From an uncultured Bacteroidaceae bacterium (GTDB taxonomy: Bacteria > Bacteroidota > Bacteroidia > Bacteroidales > Bacteroidaceae), in NCBI GenBank assembly GCA_934293005.1, contig CAKQYA010000002.1:1-64000 (forward strand): a stretch of DNA of 64,000 nt. The letters run 5' to 3'. A program made the position numbers and the translations under genes. The notes under the pieces were generated by a model that worked only from the letters and a program-made list of their open reading frames with translations, searched no databases and was not told the origin of the DNA. Positions 52,984 through 61,899 of this stretch are shown here, in pieces. How positions within the stretch are numbered: the stretch's first letter is position 1; each line of letters begins with the position of its first letter.

Positions 52984-53027
52984 TTTGAAAACATCTATCT
53001 TGATCAAATCCAAAACAAGGGTAAGGT

Positions 53028-53121
53028 TACTTGGCAAAGCATCTTAGGATACTTGGCAATGCATCTTAGGATACTTGGCAAAGTATCTTAGGATACTTGA
53101 CGAAGTATCTTAGGATACTTT
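53028..53121. repeat. Tandem palindromic repeat, 4 x 22 bp
   Basis: Four adjacent 22-bp units (53028-53049, 53050-53071, 53072-53093, 53094-53115) plus a partial fifth. Each junction recreates the palindrome AAGTATC-TTAG-GATACTT or a one-base variant. The last arm runs into T6. The same palindrome occurs at 9242-9259. Confidence 0.9.
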
Positions 53122-53146
53122 TTTAGGGATGCTGCATCGTTTTTTT

Positions 53147-53183
53147 AAACAATCACCATTTAGCATGCCACAGGTGATTGTTT
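53147..53183. repeat. 11-bp inverted repeat
   Basis: AAACAATCACC (53147-53157) and GGTGATTGTTT (53173-53183) pair perfectly around a 15-base loop holding GCATGC. T-rich sequence precedes rather than follows it, so it is not a standard terminator on either strand. Confidence 0.6.
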
Positions 53184-53417
53184 GAAGATAATTTGACAGA
53201 AGATATGGCACAGATTCCCAAGCCCTCAAATAAACTCAACAGTATAAGCATTAAGCTATGTGTTCACATCTCATAACTAATATGACTATTCGATGAGTCA
53301 TGAAAAAAAACAAGATGGAAGACAAGCGACTGCCGTTTACCTCCCATCATTGTATACAAACGAGAAAAAGCCTCTTTCTACATACATTCTCTTTCTCTAA
53401 GATAATTACGCGCAACT

Positions 53418-53438
53418 AATAATAGCACAACTATTATT
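53418..53438 (-). terminator. AT-rich hairpin after the ompH-like gene
   Basis: AATAATAG (53418-53425) pairs with CTATTATT (53431-53438) two bases beyond the stop codon of the minus-strand gene. Weak and without a long U-run. Confidence 0.3.
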
Positions 53439-53440
53439 TA

Positions 53441-54082
53441 TCACTCTTTGTCGGCCGCAGCCTTCTTGTCGCTTTTCGACGCTTTACTGTATCTCTTGTT
53501 AAGAGCTTTCACAACTTCGTCAGTCACATCATACGCCTCGTTGGCGTAAAGGACATTGTCTATGCCCGACGACTTGCAGAGTATGAAATCATAGCCCTTG
53601 GCTTTAGCATAAGTCTTTGTGAAAGACTGGATTGTGTCTGTGAGGTTCTGAAACTCCTTCTGGTATTCTTCTTGAAGAGAATTGCTCAAACGAGCCTGAA
53701 GAGCTTCAAGGTCTTGCTGCAACTTCGACAGGCGAGCTTGTTCAACCTCAAACTGTTGCTGAGTGAACTGGTTGCTCTGATACTTACGAGTGAATTCCTG
53801 CATCTGAGCACTGAAGTTCTTGCCCTTAGCACTGATTGTAGCTTCTGCATTAGCGCGCTTCTTGGCAAACTCCTCTTCAAGGTCCTTGCATTTCTGATAC
53901 TGCGATGTGAGAGTGTCTATCTGCACAAAAGCAATCTTGTAGCCTTGAGATGGCGTGTCAGCAGGTTTTGAAGATGAAATCTCATCAGAACCTTCTTGGC
54001 CCGACTGTCCGCATGAGGTGACAACAACAGCCGCAGCAGCCATGAAGACACCTCCAAGTAATAATTTTGAAATGTTTCTCAT
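53441..54082 (-). CDS. OmpH/Skp family chaperone, lipoprotein form
   Basis: A 213-residue periplasmic protein. The lipoprotein signal ends at Cys24 (VVVTSCGQ), so unlike soluble Skp it would be membrane-anchored. After KIAFVQIDTLTSQY, the Skp-type first strand, residues 62-150 form a long Gln/Glu/Lys-rich coiled coil and the chain ends with a helix and Lys-rich tail. Skp family members hold unfolded outer-membrane proteins. It lies 24 bases after a small membrane protein gene in the same direction. Confidence 0.88.
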   Translation of the reverse strand: MRNISKLLLGGVFMAAAAVVVTSCGQSGQEGSDEISSSKPADTPSQGYKIAFVQIDTLTSQYQKCKDLEEEFAKKRANAEATISAKGKNFSAQMQEFTRKYQSNQFTQQQFEVEQARLSKLQQDLEALQARLSNSLQEEYQKEFQNLTDTIQSFTKTYAKAKGYDFILCKSSGIDNVLYANEAYDVTDEVVKALNKRYSKASKSDKKAAADKE

Positions 54083-54106
54083 TTTTTATGATTGATGTTT
54101 TATATT

Positions 54107-54310
54107 TTATTCCTTGACAGCATGAGGCGACTTGTGGCGCATGGCAAAATCCTGACTCTGAACACATCCTATGCCACGCTCCCTCATAGCTTTCGACTGA
54201 CTCACATGCGTCTTGACAAAGCGTCCATTCTTCTTGAAAAGAATCCTTACAGAAAGAAAAAGCATGGATGCCCCAATTATTATTATTGAAAAAATAATGA
54301 GTTCTACCAT
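54107..54310 (-). CDS. Small membrane protein
   Basis: A 67-residue protein with one N-terminal transmembrane segment (LIIFSIIIIGASMLFLSVRIL) followed by a basic tail that contains RFVKTHVSQSKAMRERGIGCVQSQD. The tail resembles short conserved proteins of Bacteroidales that I remember only as hypothetical. A TATCTTTG box lies about 32 bases upstream and the ompH-like gene follows closely, so the two probably share a transcript. Function unknown. Confidence 0.72.
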   Translation of the reverse strand: MVELIIFSIIIIGASMLFLSVRILFKKNGRFVKTHVSQSKAMRERGIGCVQSQDFAMRHKSPHAVKE

Positions 54311-54341
54311 TTTTTATTTATCTTTGTATTTATATTTCTTG

Positions 54342-54349
54342 CAAAGATA
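54342..54349 (-). promoter_or_regulatory. -7 box TATCTTTG of the small membrane protein gene
   Basis: Minus-strand consensus match 32 bases before the start codon. A second TATCTTTG faces it on the plus strand at 54319-54326. Confidence 0.55.
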
Positions 54350-54449
54350 CAGGTATTATTTGTTTCGTCCTTGCGAAAGAAGTAAGAACGGATGCATTTT
54401 TAACCTAATTTATGAAATTCGAACATTCAACGCATAAAACCATACAGAC

Positions 54450-54821
54450 ATGAATACACCAGAACAACATTGGCACCCCAAAGGCTACTTTCCACTGCTC
54501 ATACGGGTGGAAGACAAAAAACCAGGCTGCGGACAAATAATGGGCACAGAGGATATACTTGATTTATTTGTCAAAAAGGCAAGTGAGAAATATGACCTGC
54601 ATGTGAAAGAGGACTTTTGCGGCACAACAGACAGCACTGACCTTGAGAGCGAGACGAAGACACCGCATGGCACACCTGCCAACTGCTCGGAAAAGCACAT
54701 TGCAGTGCCTTTCACCGACCGCGAGAACATAAGAATAGCCTACAACATATTCGCAAGCGATATTGACAGGAAATGCGGCGATGCATACAGGTTCCATTTT
54801 CATATGGAAAGCGAGTTCTGA
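54450..54821 (+). CDS. Hypothetical protein, 123 residues
   Basis: A soluble acidic protein (HWHPKGYFPLLIRVEDKKPG near the start, RFHFHMESEF at the end). It contains three cysteines (Cys30, Cys51, Cys78) and no signal peptide or known motif. Codon use resembles neighbours and the frame is longer than chance frames nearby, but no -7 box was recognised upstream. A plus-strand TATCTTTG at 54319-54326 could serve it. I do not recognise the family. Confidence 0.5.
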   Translation: MNTPEQHWHPKGYFPLLIRVEDKKPGCGQIMGTEDILDLFVKKASEKYDLHVKEDFCGTTDSTDLESETKTPHGTPANCSEKHIAVPFTDRENIRIAYNIFASDIDRKCGDAYRFHFHMESEF

Positions 54822-54929
54822 CAAACTTCATTGGCAAGTGTTGTGGCCGAAAAATTGTAAAATAATCGTAACACTCCGTCAGAAGACTATATTTTTCATA
54901 AAATCCTTTTTCCTTTTAGTGTTTTTAGC

Positions 54930-54937
54930 TACCTTTG
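54930..54937 (+). promoter_or_regulatory. -7 box TACCTTTG of prs
   Basis: Consensus match 42 bases before the prs start codon. Confidence 0.6.
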
Positions 54938-54978
54938 CACAAAAATAACCTACATTTTTCAAAACAAAAAAGAAAATC

Positions 54979-55920
54979 ATGAGTGAAGTAAGACCATTCA
55001 AGGTATTCTCAGGTACTAAGACAAGGTATTTGGCAGAGAAAATCTGCCAAAGTTTGGATTGCCCGCTCGGCAACATGATAATCACGCATTTTGCAGATGG
55101 GGAGTTTGCGGTATCTTTTGAGGAATCCATCCGTGGCAATGATGTGTTCCTCGTTCAGTCAACATTCCCAAACAGCGACAACCTCATGGAGCTGCTGCTG
55201 ATGATTGATGCCGCAAAGCGCGCAAGCGCTAAGAGCATCATCGCTGTCATACCTTATTTCGGCTGGGCACGCCAAGACAGAAAAGACAAGCCAAGAGTGA
55301 GCATAGGAGCAAAGCTCATTGCCGACCTTCTCAGTGTGGCTGGCATAGACCGCCTCATCACCATGGACCTGCATGCTGACCAGATCCAAGGCTTCTTCGA
55401 TGTGCCTGTAGACCACCTTTACGGTTCACTTGTGGAAGTGCCATACGTGCAGTCGCTCAATCTCGACAATCTCGTCATCGCCACTCCTGATGTGGGCGGT
55501 GCCAAGCGTGCTGGACTTTTCGCAAAGAAGCTGCAAGCTCCTCTTGTGCTCTGCAATAAGACAAGGGCAAGAGCCAACGTCGTTGATTCCATCCAAATCA
55601 TAGGTGACGTGCAGGGCAAAAATGTAGTGCTCGTAGATGACATGGTCGACACAGCCGGCACCATCACCCGCGCTGCTGACGAGATGCTCAAGGCTGGCGC
55701 AAAGAGCGTGAGGGCTATAGCAAGCCATTGCGTGATGAGCCACCCTGCTGACGAAAGAGTGCAGAATTCTGCCCTCACAGAGATTGTGTTCACAGACTCC
55801 ATTCCATTCGACAGCACTAAATGCCCAAAGGTGAAGCAGCTTTCCATTGCTGACATGTTTGCACGTGCCATACGCGCCGTGTCACAAAGAAAGAGCGTGA
55901 GCGACGAGTTCAACTTCTAA
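54979..55920 (+). CDS. prs: Ribose-phosphate pyrophosphokinase
   Basis: A 313-residue PRPP synthase supplying phosphoribosyl pyrophosphate for purines, pyrimidines, histidine and NAD. The metal-binding and catalytic segment TMDLHADQIQGFFDVPVDHL and the PRPP-binding signature VLVDDMVDTAGTI are both present. Length is standard. It has its own promoter and a strong terminator (55934-56006), so it is a single-gene unit. Purine and pyrimidine genes in this window (AICAR formyltransferase, pyrD) depend on its product. Confidence 0.96.
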   Translation: MSEVRPFKVFSGTKTRYLAEKICQSLDCPLGNMIITHFADGEFAVSFEESIRGNDVFLVQSTFPNSDNLMELLLMIDAAKRASAKSIIAVIPYFGWARQDRKDKPRVSIGAKLIADLLSVAGIDRLITMDLHADQIQGFFDVPVDHLYGSLVEVPYVQSLNLDNLVIATPDVGGAKRAGLFAKKLQAPLVLCNKTRARANVVDSIQIIGDVQGKNVVLVDDMVDTAGTITRAADEMLKAGAKSVRAIASHCVMSHPADERVQNSALTEIVFTDSIPFDSTKCPKVKQLSIADMFARAIRAVSQRKSVSDEFNF

Positions 55921-55933
55921 TCAATAACACTTG

Positions 55934-56006
55934 AAGATAGAGGACACAGGACGCTTCAGCCCCATACGAGGCTAAGCGCGTCCTGCATCCACTATCTTTT
56001 TCTTTT
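55934..56006 (+). terminator. Intrinsic terminator after prs
   Basis: A long interrupted stem: AGATAG pairs with CTATCT and CAGGACGC with GCGTCCTG, enclosing a GCC/GGC inner pairing, followed by a T-rich tail. It begins 15 bases after the prs stop. Confidence 0.8.
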
Positions 56007-56123
56007 ATAACACAATGGCGGTATTTGCGCTTTCAAGCATTCATTCCCGACACTCCAAGCCACAAAGCACCGGACAAGCCACACCGCCACTCACCACTCT
56101 CAATCATAAACAAAACGCCATAC

Positions 56124-56819
56124 ATGAAATTCGCAATATTAGCAGCAGGCGAAGGATCACGACTTGCGCAAGAAGGCATAGAAATGCCCAAACCTATGGT
56201 AATGGTGAACGGAGAGGCTATGATAGACCGCCTGACACGCATCTTCTGCGAATGCGGGGCTGAAGACATATTCATCATCACCAACAATCTGACGTCCTTG
56301 ACGAAGGACCACCTGAAGAATATGCAGCAAAAGAACCCCAAGCTTCATGTCATAGTGAAGACCACCCCATCATCAATGCACAGTTTCTATGAACTGCGAA
56401 AAATCATGGGCAAGGGTAAATTTTGTCTCACCACAGTGGACACCATCTTCAGAGAGAATGAGTTCAAGAAATATATAGACGACTGGAAGCATTCGGACAA
56501 GGATGGCTTAATGGCCGTGACAGACTATATTGACGACGAAAAGCCTCTCTATATTGCCACAGATGAGAACATGAACATCACAGGCTTCCTCGACAATGAG
56601 CCGCAAAAGTTTATCTCAGGAGGCATATACGCATTAAACGACACATCATTCACAACACTGGACAAATGCATAGACGAAGGCATGTCGCGCATGCGCAACT
56701 TTCAGCGTCAACTCGTGAAAGATGGACTGCAACTGAAAGCATACCCTTTCAGCAAAATCCTGGATGTGGACCACGCAAGCGACATAGAGAAGGCAGAGGC
56801 ATTCCTCCAGAAGCAATGA
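56124..56819 (+). CDS. Sugar-phosphate nucleotidyltransferase family protein
   Basis: A 231-residue protein with the nucleotidyltransferase start KFAILAAGEGSRLAQEGIEMPKPMV, whose GEGSR loop and PKPMV lysine bind the nucleotide and sugar phosphate. The metal site is probably TTVDT near residue 106. It resembles short NDP-sugar pyrophosphorylases used for envelope sugars or phosphocholine-type decorations. The start at 56124 gives the exact family beginning; the frame upstream is not conserved. It stands between prs and a GH43 gene with no clear operon partner. Confidence 0.85.
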   Translation: MKFAILAAGEGSRLAQEGIEMPKPMVMVNGEAMIDRLTRIFCECGAEDIFIITNNLTSLTKDHLKNMQQKNPKLHVIVKTTPSSMHSFYELRKIMGKGKFCLTTVDTIFRENEFKKYIDDWKHSDKDGLMAVTDYIDDEKPLYIATDENMNITGFLDNEPQKFISGGIYALNDTSFTTLDKCIDEGMSRMRNFQRQLVKDGLQLKAYPFSKILDVDHASDIEKAEAFLQKQ

Positions 56820-56984
56820 GAGCATGTCATGTTCTTTCATTCCGGGACCACTATTCAATTCCGAACGATTGATGGATGAAAGGTATTGGCATTTGCGATT
56901 CAAGCAATTTCGTTACGCCACACAAAACCCACACGCCAGAAGAAGACAAACTAATTATAAACATAAAAACCTAAAACTCAATTT

Positions 56985-58973
56985 ATGAAAGGCAAAATCC
57001 TACTAACTTTGACACTCTGTTCGTCACTTGCCACTCCAATGATGGCGGACAAAAAGGCTAAAGCACAAACAGAGCAGGACCCTAACGAGATGGTTTCCTA
57101 TCTGTTCACTTATTTCAACAGCAACGCGCCAGAGGACGAACAGATTTGTTATGCACTATCCGACGACGGCTATAATTTCACGCCTCTCAACCATGGCAAC
57201 CCTGTCATCTCATCAGACACAATCGCTTACACCCAATGTGTACGCGACCCGCACATTCTAAGAGGCGAAGACGGCAAAACATTCTACATGGTTGTGACCG
57301 ACATGAAGTCGAGCCTGGGATGGTCGAGCAACCGCGGCATTGTGCTGCTGAAATCGACAGACCTCATCAACTGGCAACATTCAGCCATCAACTTCCCTAC
57401 CCGATACACCAAAGCATGGAAAAACGTAATCAGAGTATGGGCTCCAGAGACCATATACGACCGCAAAGCAGGCAAGTACATGGTATTCTACTCACTGCGC
57501 ACGTCCGATCCTGGCAGCTACGACAAGATTTACTACCAATACGCTAATGCGGATTTCACAGACCTTGAAGGCGAACCACAATGGCTCTTCGACGCAGGCA
57601 ACGCCACGATAGACGGTGACATCGTTTTCAACGAGAAGGACAACCTGTACCATCTCTTCTACAAGCAAGAGTCGGGAAGAGGCATCTATCAAGCCACTGC
57701 GGCTAATCTGACAGACAGATGGAAGATGATAGACGGCAATGTGGAACAAACGAAAGAAGCTGTTGAGGGAGTTGGCGTCTGCAAGACACTGGACGGCAAA
57801 TCATGGATTATCATGTACGACTGCTATGCCAACGGACACTATCAGTTCTGCAAATCTGAAGACCTCAAGACATTCACATTCGTGCAGAATACAGAAACTA
57901 AGGGGAAGTTCACTCCACGACACGGAACAATCATCCCTATCACACGCGCGGAGAAAGAGCGTCTGCTGAAAGAATTCGGAAACTTCAACCAACCCGTCTT
58001 GCCTGGATTCCACGCTGACCCTGAGATAATGTACTCCAACAAGACAAAGAAGTATTACATCTACAGCACCACTGACGGCACACCAGGATGGGGAGGTCAC
58101 GACTTCAGCGTTTTCTCATCAGAAGACCTCATAAACTGGAAAGATGAAGGCAAGATGCTCGATGTCAAGGGCGACCAAGTGAAATGGGCCAATGGCAACG
58201 CATGGGCTCCATGTATCATTGAGCGCAAGCAAAAGGACGGTTCATATAAATACTATTTCTATTATTCGGCTCACGACACGCGCCATGGCTTCAACCGTAA
58301 GTCTATAGGATGTGCCATAAGCGATTCACCTACAGGACCTTTTGTGGATTGCGGTCAACCAGTGGTAGACCAACTGCCAAAGGGACAGAACCACGGGCAA
58401 CAGATTGACGTCGATGTGTTCCAAGATCCCAAGTCGGGCAAGTTCTACCTATATTGGGGCAATGGATACATGGCAGGCGCCGAGCTTAACGACGACATGA
58501 CTTCTATCAAGCAAGAGACCGTAAAACTCATGACACCAAAGGGCGGCTCGCTACAGACGTGGGCATACCGCGAGGCTCCATATGTTATATACCGCAAGGG
58601 CACATACTACTTCATGTGGTCGGTAGATGACACTGGCTCGCCAAACTACCACGTTTGTTACGGCACAAGCAAATCACCATTGGGAGACATCATCATCGAT
58701 GAAAACAACTATAAAGTCATATCACAGGTGCCTGAAGACAAGATTTACGGCACTGCGCACAACTCAGTGGTACAGGTGCCAGGCAAAGACGAATGGTACA
58801 TATGTTATCACCGCATCAACAAGAACTATGTTGACAAGAAGTATGGTGGCGGTGTGCCAGGAACGCATCGCGAAGTTTGTATTGACAAGATGTCGTTCGA
58901 CAAAAAAGGCAACATAATCCCAGTCACCCCCACACTCAACGGACCAGCTCCATTGCAGTTGAAAAAAAAGTGA
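56985..58973 (+). CDS. Secreted protein with two GH43-type modules
   Basis: A 662-residue exported enzyme (signal about 1-21). Residues 36-330 form one five-bladed propeller with Asp88 (VRDPHI) and APETIYDRKAGKYMVFYS. Residues 335-655 form a second with Asp345 (HADPEIM), Asp475-Asp477 (QIDVDV) and Glu530 (YREAPYV), the full GH43 triad. In the first module the acid position is less clear, so it may bind rather than cut. The likely substrates are arabinoxylan or xylan side chains. No SusC/SusD genes flank it, and a hairpin at 59055-59082 follows. Confidence 0.87.
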   Translation: MKGKILLTLTLCSSLATPMMADKKAKAQTEQDPNEMVSYLFTYFNSNAPEDEQICYALSDDGYNFTPLNHGNPVISSDTIAYTQCVRDPHILRGEDGKTFYMVVTDMKSSLGWSSNRGIVLLKSTDLINWQHSAINFPTRYTKAWKNVIRVWAPETIYDRKAGKYMVFYSLRTSDPGSYDKIYYQYANADFTDLEGEPQWLFDAGNATIDGDIVFNEKDNLYHLFYKQESGRGIYQATAANLTDRWKMIDGNVEQTKEAVEGVGVCKTLDGKSWIIMYDCYANGHYQFCKSEDLKTFTFVQNTETKGKFTPRHGTIIPITRAEKERLLKEFGNFNQPVLPGFHADPEIMYSNKTKKYYIYSTTDGTPGWGGHDFSVFSSEDLINWKDEGKMLDVKGDQVKWANGNAWAPCIIERKQKDGSYKYYFYYSAHDTRHGFNRKSIGCAISDSPTGPFVDCGQPVVDQLPKGQNHGQQIDVDVFQDPKSGKFYLYWGNGYMAGAELNDDMTSIKQETVKLMTPKGGSLQTWAYREAPYVIYRKGTYYFMWSVDDTGSPNYHVCYGTSKSPLGDIIIDENNYKVISQVPEDKIYGTAHNSVVQVPGKDEWYICYHRINKNYVDKKYGGGVPGTHREVCIDKMSFDKKGNIIPVTPTLNGPAPLQLKKK

Positions 58974-59054
58974 CAACGGCATGATGGTAGCCAAGTCATC
59001 TTAACAGCACACATATTGACATATAGAAGCATGGATGGCTTTTATTACACTACA

Positions 59055-59082
59055 GGGGGAGTCGAATCATAACGGCTCCCCC
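59055..59082 (+). terminator. GC-rich hairpin after the tandem GH43 gene
   Basis: GGGGGAG (59055-59061) pairs with CTCCCCC (59076-59082), with CG/CG pairing inside. A strong stem, but without a T-run, so termination is inferred. Confidence 0.55.
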
Positions 59083-59179
59083 AATATGTAACACCTTAGG
59101 TGAAGAAACACGAACAAATCATCATGTCATTACATTATAATATATTATACACACAACATTTTTATAATAAACACACAAC

Positions 59180-60274
59180 ATGAGCATCTACCTGCCAGCG
59201 GAGTGGCACAAACAAAAATTCATACAAATGACATGGCCACACAGAAAAACAGACTGGACTTCTGTATACGACGAGGCCGTCGAGTGTTTCTGCAACATAG
59301 CCAAAGAAATAGCAAAGCGCGAGCATCTTATCATCGTATGCAAAAATGCCAATGAGGCCAAAAACGACCTCAACAAAAGGAACATTTGCACAGACAACAT
59401 AACCTTCATCCCATGCAATACAAACGACACATGGGCGCGTGACCATGCTTTTATCACATGCATTGAAGATGACAATGCCAAGGCTATAATAAAAGACTTC
59501 CAATTCAATGGATGGGGACTTAAGTTTGCAGCAAACCATGACAATTTGATCAACCAAGCAATACATAAGCATATCATTTCGAAATACAACGACACGGCAG
59601 AGCAATCGATTGGCAGCAGTGAATCCAAGCATATCGGCCACAATTCAAAATGCCATTACACCAACTGCCTCGATTTTGTTTTCGAAGGAGGCAGCATCGA
59701 AAGCGATGGTGAAGGCACATTGATGGTCACATCAAGTTGTCTTCTTTCTAAAAACCGCAACAACACTTTAAATCAAGAAGATATAGAAAACAGATTAAAG
59801 CAGGAGTTTAATGCTGACAGAGTGTTCTGGATAAACCATTCATGGCTGGCAGGTGATGACACAGACGGGCATATCGACACTGTGGCTCGCTTCTGCTCTA
59901 TCAGCTCCATCGCTTATGTGAAATGTTACGATGAGCATGATGAACATTTCGCGGAACTTGAGGCCATGGAAAATGAATTGAAAGCCCTGCGCACAAAAGA
60001 TGGAACACCCTACACGCTCTACCCACTCCCTTTGCCTGACGCTTGTTGCGACGACGAAGGAGAACGGCTTCCTGCAACCCATGCAAACTTTCTCATCATT
60101 AATGATGCTGTGCTCGTGCCAACCTACAACCAACCAAAGAAAGACGCAGAAGCTATAAGGCAACTCGCCCTTGCTTTCCCTGACAGAGAAATTGTGGGAA
60201 TAGACTGCCGCGTGCTCATCATACAGCATGGCTCGCTTCATTGTTCCACAATGCAATACCCAGCCATCGACTGA
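59180..60274 (+). CDS. Agmatine deiminase / peptidylarginine deiminase family enzyme
   Basis: A 364-residue PAD_porph-family guanidine hydrolase. The active-site parts are visible: NDTWARDHAFI (about 80-90), GDDTDGHIDTVARF with the catalytic histidine and aspartate, and the nucleophile Cys355 in HGSLHCSTMQYP. No signal peptide is present, which favours agmatine deiminase (agmatine to N-carbamoylputrescine) over the secreted peptidylarginine deiminase of Porphyromonas. The usual partner, N-carbamoylputrescine amidase, is not adjacent. A perfect terminator-like hairpin follows. Confidence 0.9.
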   Translation: MSIYLPAEWHKQKFIQMTWPHRKTDWTSVYDEAVECFCNIAKEIAKREHLIIVCKNANEAKNDLNKRNICTDNITFIPCNTNDTWARDHAFITCIEDDNAKAIIKDFQFNGWGLKFAANHDNLINQAIHKHIISKYNDTAEQSIGSSESKHIGHNSKCHYTNCLDFVFEGGSIESDGEGTLMVTSSCLLSKNRNNTLNQEDIENRLKQEFNADRVFWINHSWLAGDDTDGHIDTVARFCSISSIAYVKCYDEHDEHFAELEAMENELKALRTKDGTPYTLYPLPLPDACCDDEGERLPATHANFLIINDAVLVPTYNQPKKDAEAIRQLALAFPDREIVGIDCRVLIIQHGSLHCSTMQYPAID

Positions 60275-60281
60275 CATCATT

Positions 60282-60324
60282 AACACAATATCCTAAAAGC
60301 ATATCATGCAAAGGATATTGTGTT
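60282..60324 (+). terminator. Hairpin terminator after the deiminase gene
   Basis: AACACAATATCC (60282-60293) pairs perfectly with GGATATTGTGTT (60313-60324), with an inner GCAT-ATC-ATGC hairpin, followed by TAACTT. It begins seven bases after the stop codon. Confidence 0.65.
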
Positions 60325-60428
60325 TAACTTATTATAATATATTTCCTTATTTATGTGCAATCGGAGAACTTTTATTCTTAAATATCAAATTTTGCAAACT
60401 CGACTTTGCGATTTTGAAAATAAAACGC

Positions 60429-60436
60429 TATATTTG
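60429..60436 (+). promoter_or_regulatory. -7 box TATATTTG of the AAA ATPase gene
   Basis: Consensus match with a TTTG element 20 bases upstream (60405-60408), the full -33/-7 spacing expected for Bacteroidota. It lies 83 bases before the start codon. Confidence 0.65.
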
Positions 60437-60518
60437 CAACAATTTTAGTCGTATAGTCATCTATTCCATTATGGCATGCGGCTGATGCTAACATCATTAA
60501 CAATAACAATATTTTATC

Positions 60519-61700
60519 ATGGAATCTTTTTTCCGTACACATGCTTATTTGGTAGAGCACCTGAAGGCTCCCGTACGTCGTGACTTGATGGACGAGATAA
60601 ACTGGAAAGACCGCATGATTGGCATCAAAGGTGCAAGAGGCGTCGGAAAGACCACTTTCCTGCTGCAATATGCAAAAGAGCATTTTTCCCCATACGACCA
60701 TTCGTGTCTGTATATCAACACTAACAACTTTTACGTACAGAATGTTGGCATAACTGAATTTGCAGGTGAATTTTATCGTTCAGGCGGCAAAGTGCTGCTC
60801 ATCGACCAGGTGTACAAACAGCCTGACTGGAGCATGCAGCTGCGCGAATGCTACGACCGCTACCCTGGACTGAAGATTGTCTTCACAGGCACTCCAGTGA
60901 TGCGCCTGAAAGAGGAAAACCCAGAGCTGAACGGCATAGTCAAGTCGTACAATCTCCGAGGATTCTCATTCAGAGAGTTTCTAAATCTATCCACCGGACT
61001 TCATCTTCGTTCATACACACTTGATGAAATCATCAACAACCACAAACAAATAGCCACAGAAATCCTTGCGCAGGTCAACCCTCGCGAATATTTCCAAGCA
61101 TACTTGCATCATGGCTTCTATCCTTTTTTCCTCGACAAGGCCAACTACAGCGAAAACCTGTTGAAGAACATGAACATGATGATAGAAGTGGACATACTTC
61201 TAGTGAAACAGATCGAACTGAAATATCTGACAAAAATCAAACAACTTTTCTACATGCTCACAACAAGCGGCAGCAGCGTGCCAAATGTAAGCCAGCTTGC
61301 CCAAGAGCTTGGAATGAGCCGCGCCACAGTGATGCACTACATCAAGTATCTTGAAGAAGCAAGACTCGTGAACATGATATATAGCAAAGGCGATGAATTT
61401 CCAAAGAAGCCAGCTCGCGTGCTCCTGCACAATTCAAATCTGATGTACAGCTTCTACCCTCGCTGCTTTGACGAGCACGATGTGCTGGAAACATTCTTCT
61501 GCAACACTTTATGGAAAGACCACAAAGTGAACAAGCACGGCAACCTGTGCTCTTTCCTTGTAGACGAACATGTGGAATTCAAGATTGCAGAATACAGTGC
61601 CAAACTAAAGAGCAAAGCCAAAGCTCTCTATGCTGTCAACCAATGCGACATAGGCGAAGGCAACCAGATACCTTTATGGATATTCGGATTCCTCTATTGA
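60519..61700 (+). CDS. AAA_14/DUF4143 family ATPase
   Basis: A 393-residue P-loop ATPase. Walker A is GARGVGKT at 38-45 and Walker B is KVLLIDQV around 90-97, where aspartate is followed by Gln instead of the usual Glu. Residues 245-295 form a winged helix (VSQLAQELGMSRATVMHYIKYL), and the C-terminus matches DUF4143, which resembles a degenerate nuclease. Such proteins are common, mobile and poorly understood in anaerobes. It has its own promoter and is not next to a toxin or transporter gene. Confidence 0.87.
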   Translation: MESFFRTHAYLVEHLKAPVRRDLMDEINWKDRMIGIKGARGVGKTTFLLQYAKEHFSPYDHSCLYINTNNFYVQNVGITEFAGEFYRSGGKVLLIDQVYKQPDWSMQLRECYDRYPGLKIVFTGTPVMRLKEENPELNGIVKSYNLRGFSFREFLNLSTGLHLRSYTLDEIINNHKQIATEILAQVNPREYFQAYLHHGFYPFFLDKANYSENLLKNMNMMIEVDILLVKQIELKYLTKIKQLFYMLTTSGSSVPNVSQLAQELGMSRATVMHYIKYLEEARLVNMIYSKGDEFPKKPARVLLHNSNLMYSFYPRCFDEHDVLETFFCNTLWKDHKVNKHGNLCSFLVDEHVEFKIAEYSAKLKSKAKALYAVNQCDIGEGNQIPLWIFGFLY

Positions 61701-61764
61701 CAACACAAACCGGCACTAATCATCAGCATTGGTCCAAGCAACATTTCACATAAACACACAACAC

Positions 61765-61792
61765 CTGCAGCTGGTCCATCAGACAACTGCAG
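61765..61792 (+). terminator. Possible terminator after the AAA ATPase gene
   Basis: Two CTGCAG copies (61765-61770 and 61787-61792) can pair around an inner GTC/GAC stem, followed by a pyrimidine-rich tail (CTTTACTTTCTC). Moderate support only. Confidence 0.4.
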
Positions 61793-61899
61793 CTTTACTT
61801 TCTCACACAAATAAGTAGCTATCCACACACAGTATTGTTTATTGGGCTTATTCAGCAATATTACAATTTGTAACATATATATATATTTAACAAACTATT

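Larger units (their letters stand above)
52783..53440. other. Intergenic region between convergent galE and ompH-like genes
   Basis: A 658-base gap without a gene. It contains a hairpin CTGGTA-TTAT-TACCAG (52891-52906), a terminator-like hairpin plus T-run (52943-52983), a 4 x 22 bp palindromic tandem repeat (53028-53121), an 11-bp inverted repeat (53147-53183) and an AT-rich hairpin next to the ompH-like stop (53418-53438). Confidence 0.6.

Noticed and set aside
53028..53121. Four regular repeats that might be a CRISPR array
   Set aside because: Units are 22 bp and directly adjacent with no unique spacers; the pattern is a palindromic tandem repeat.
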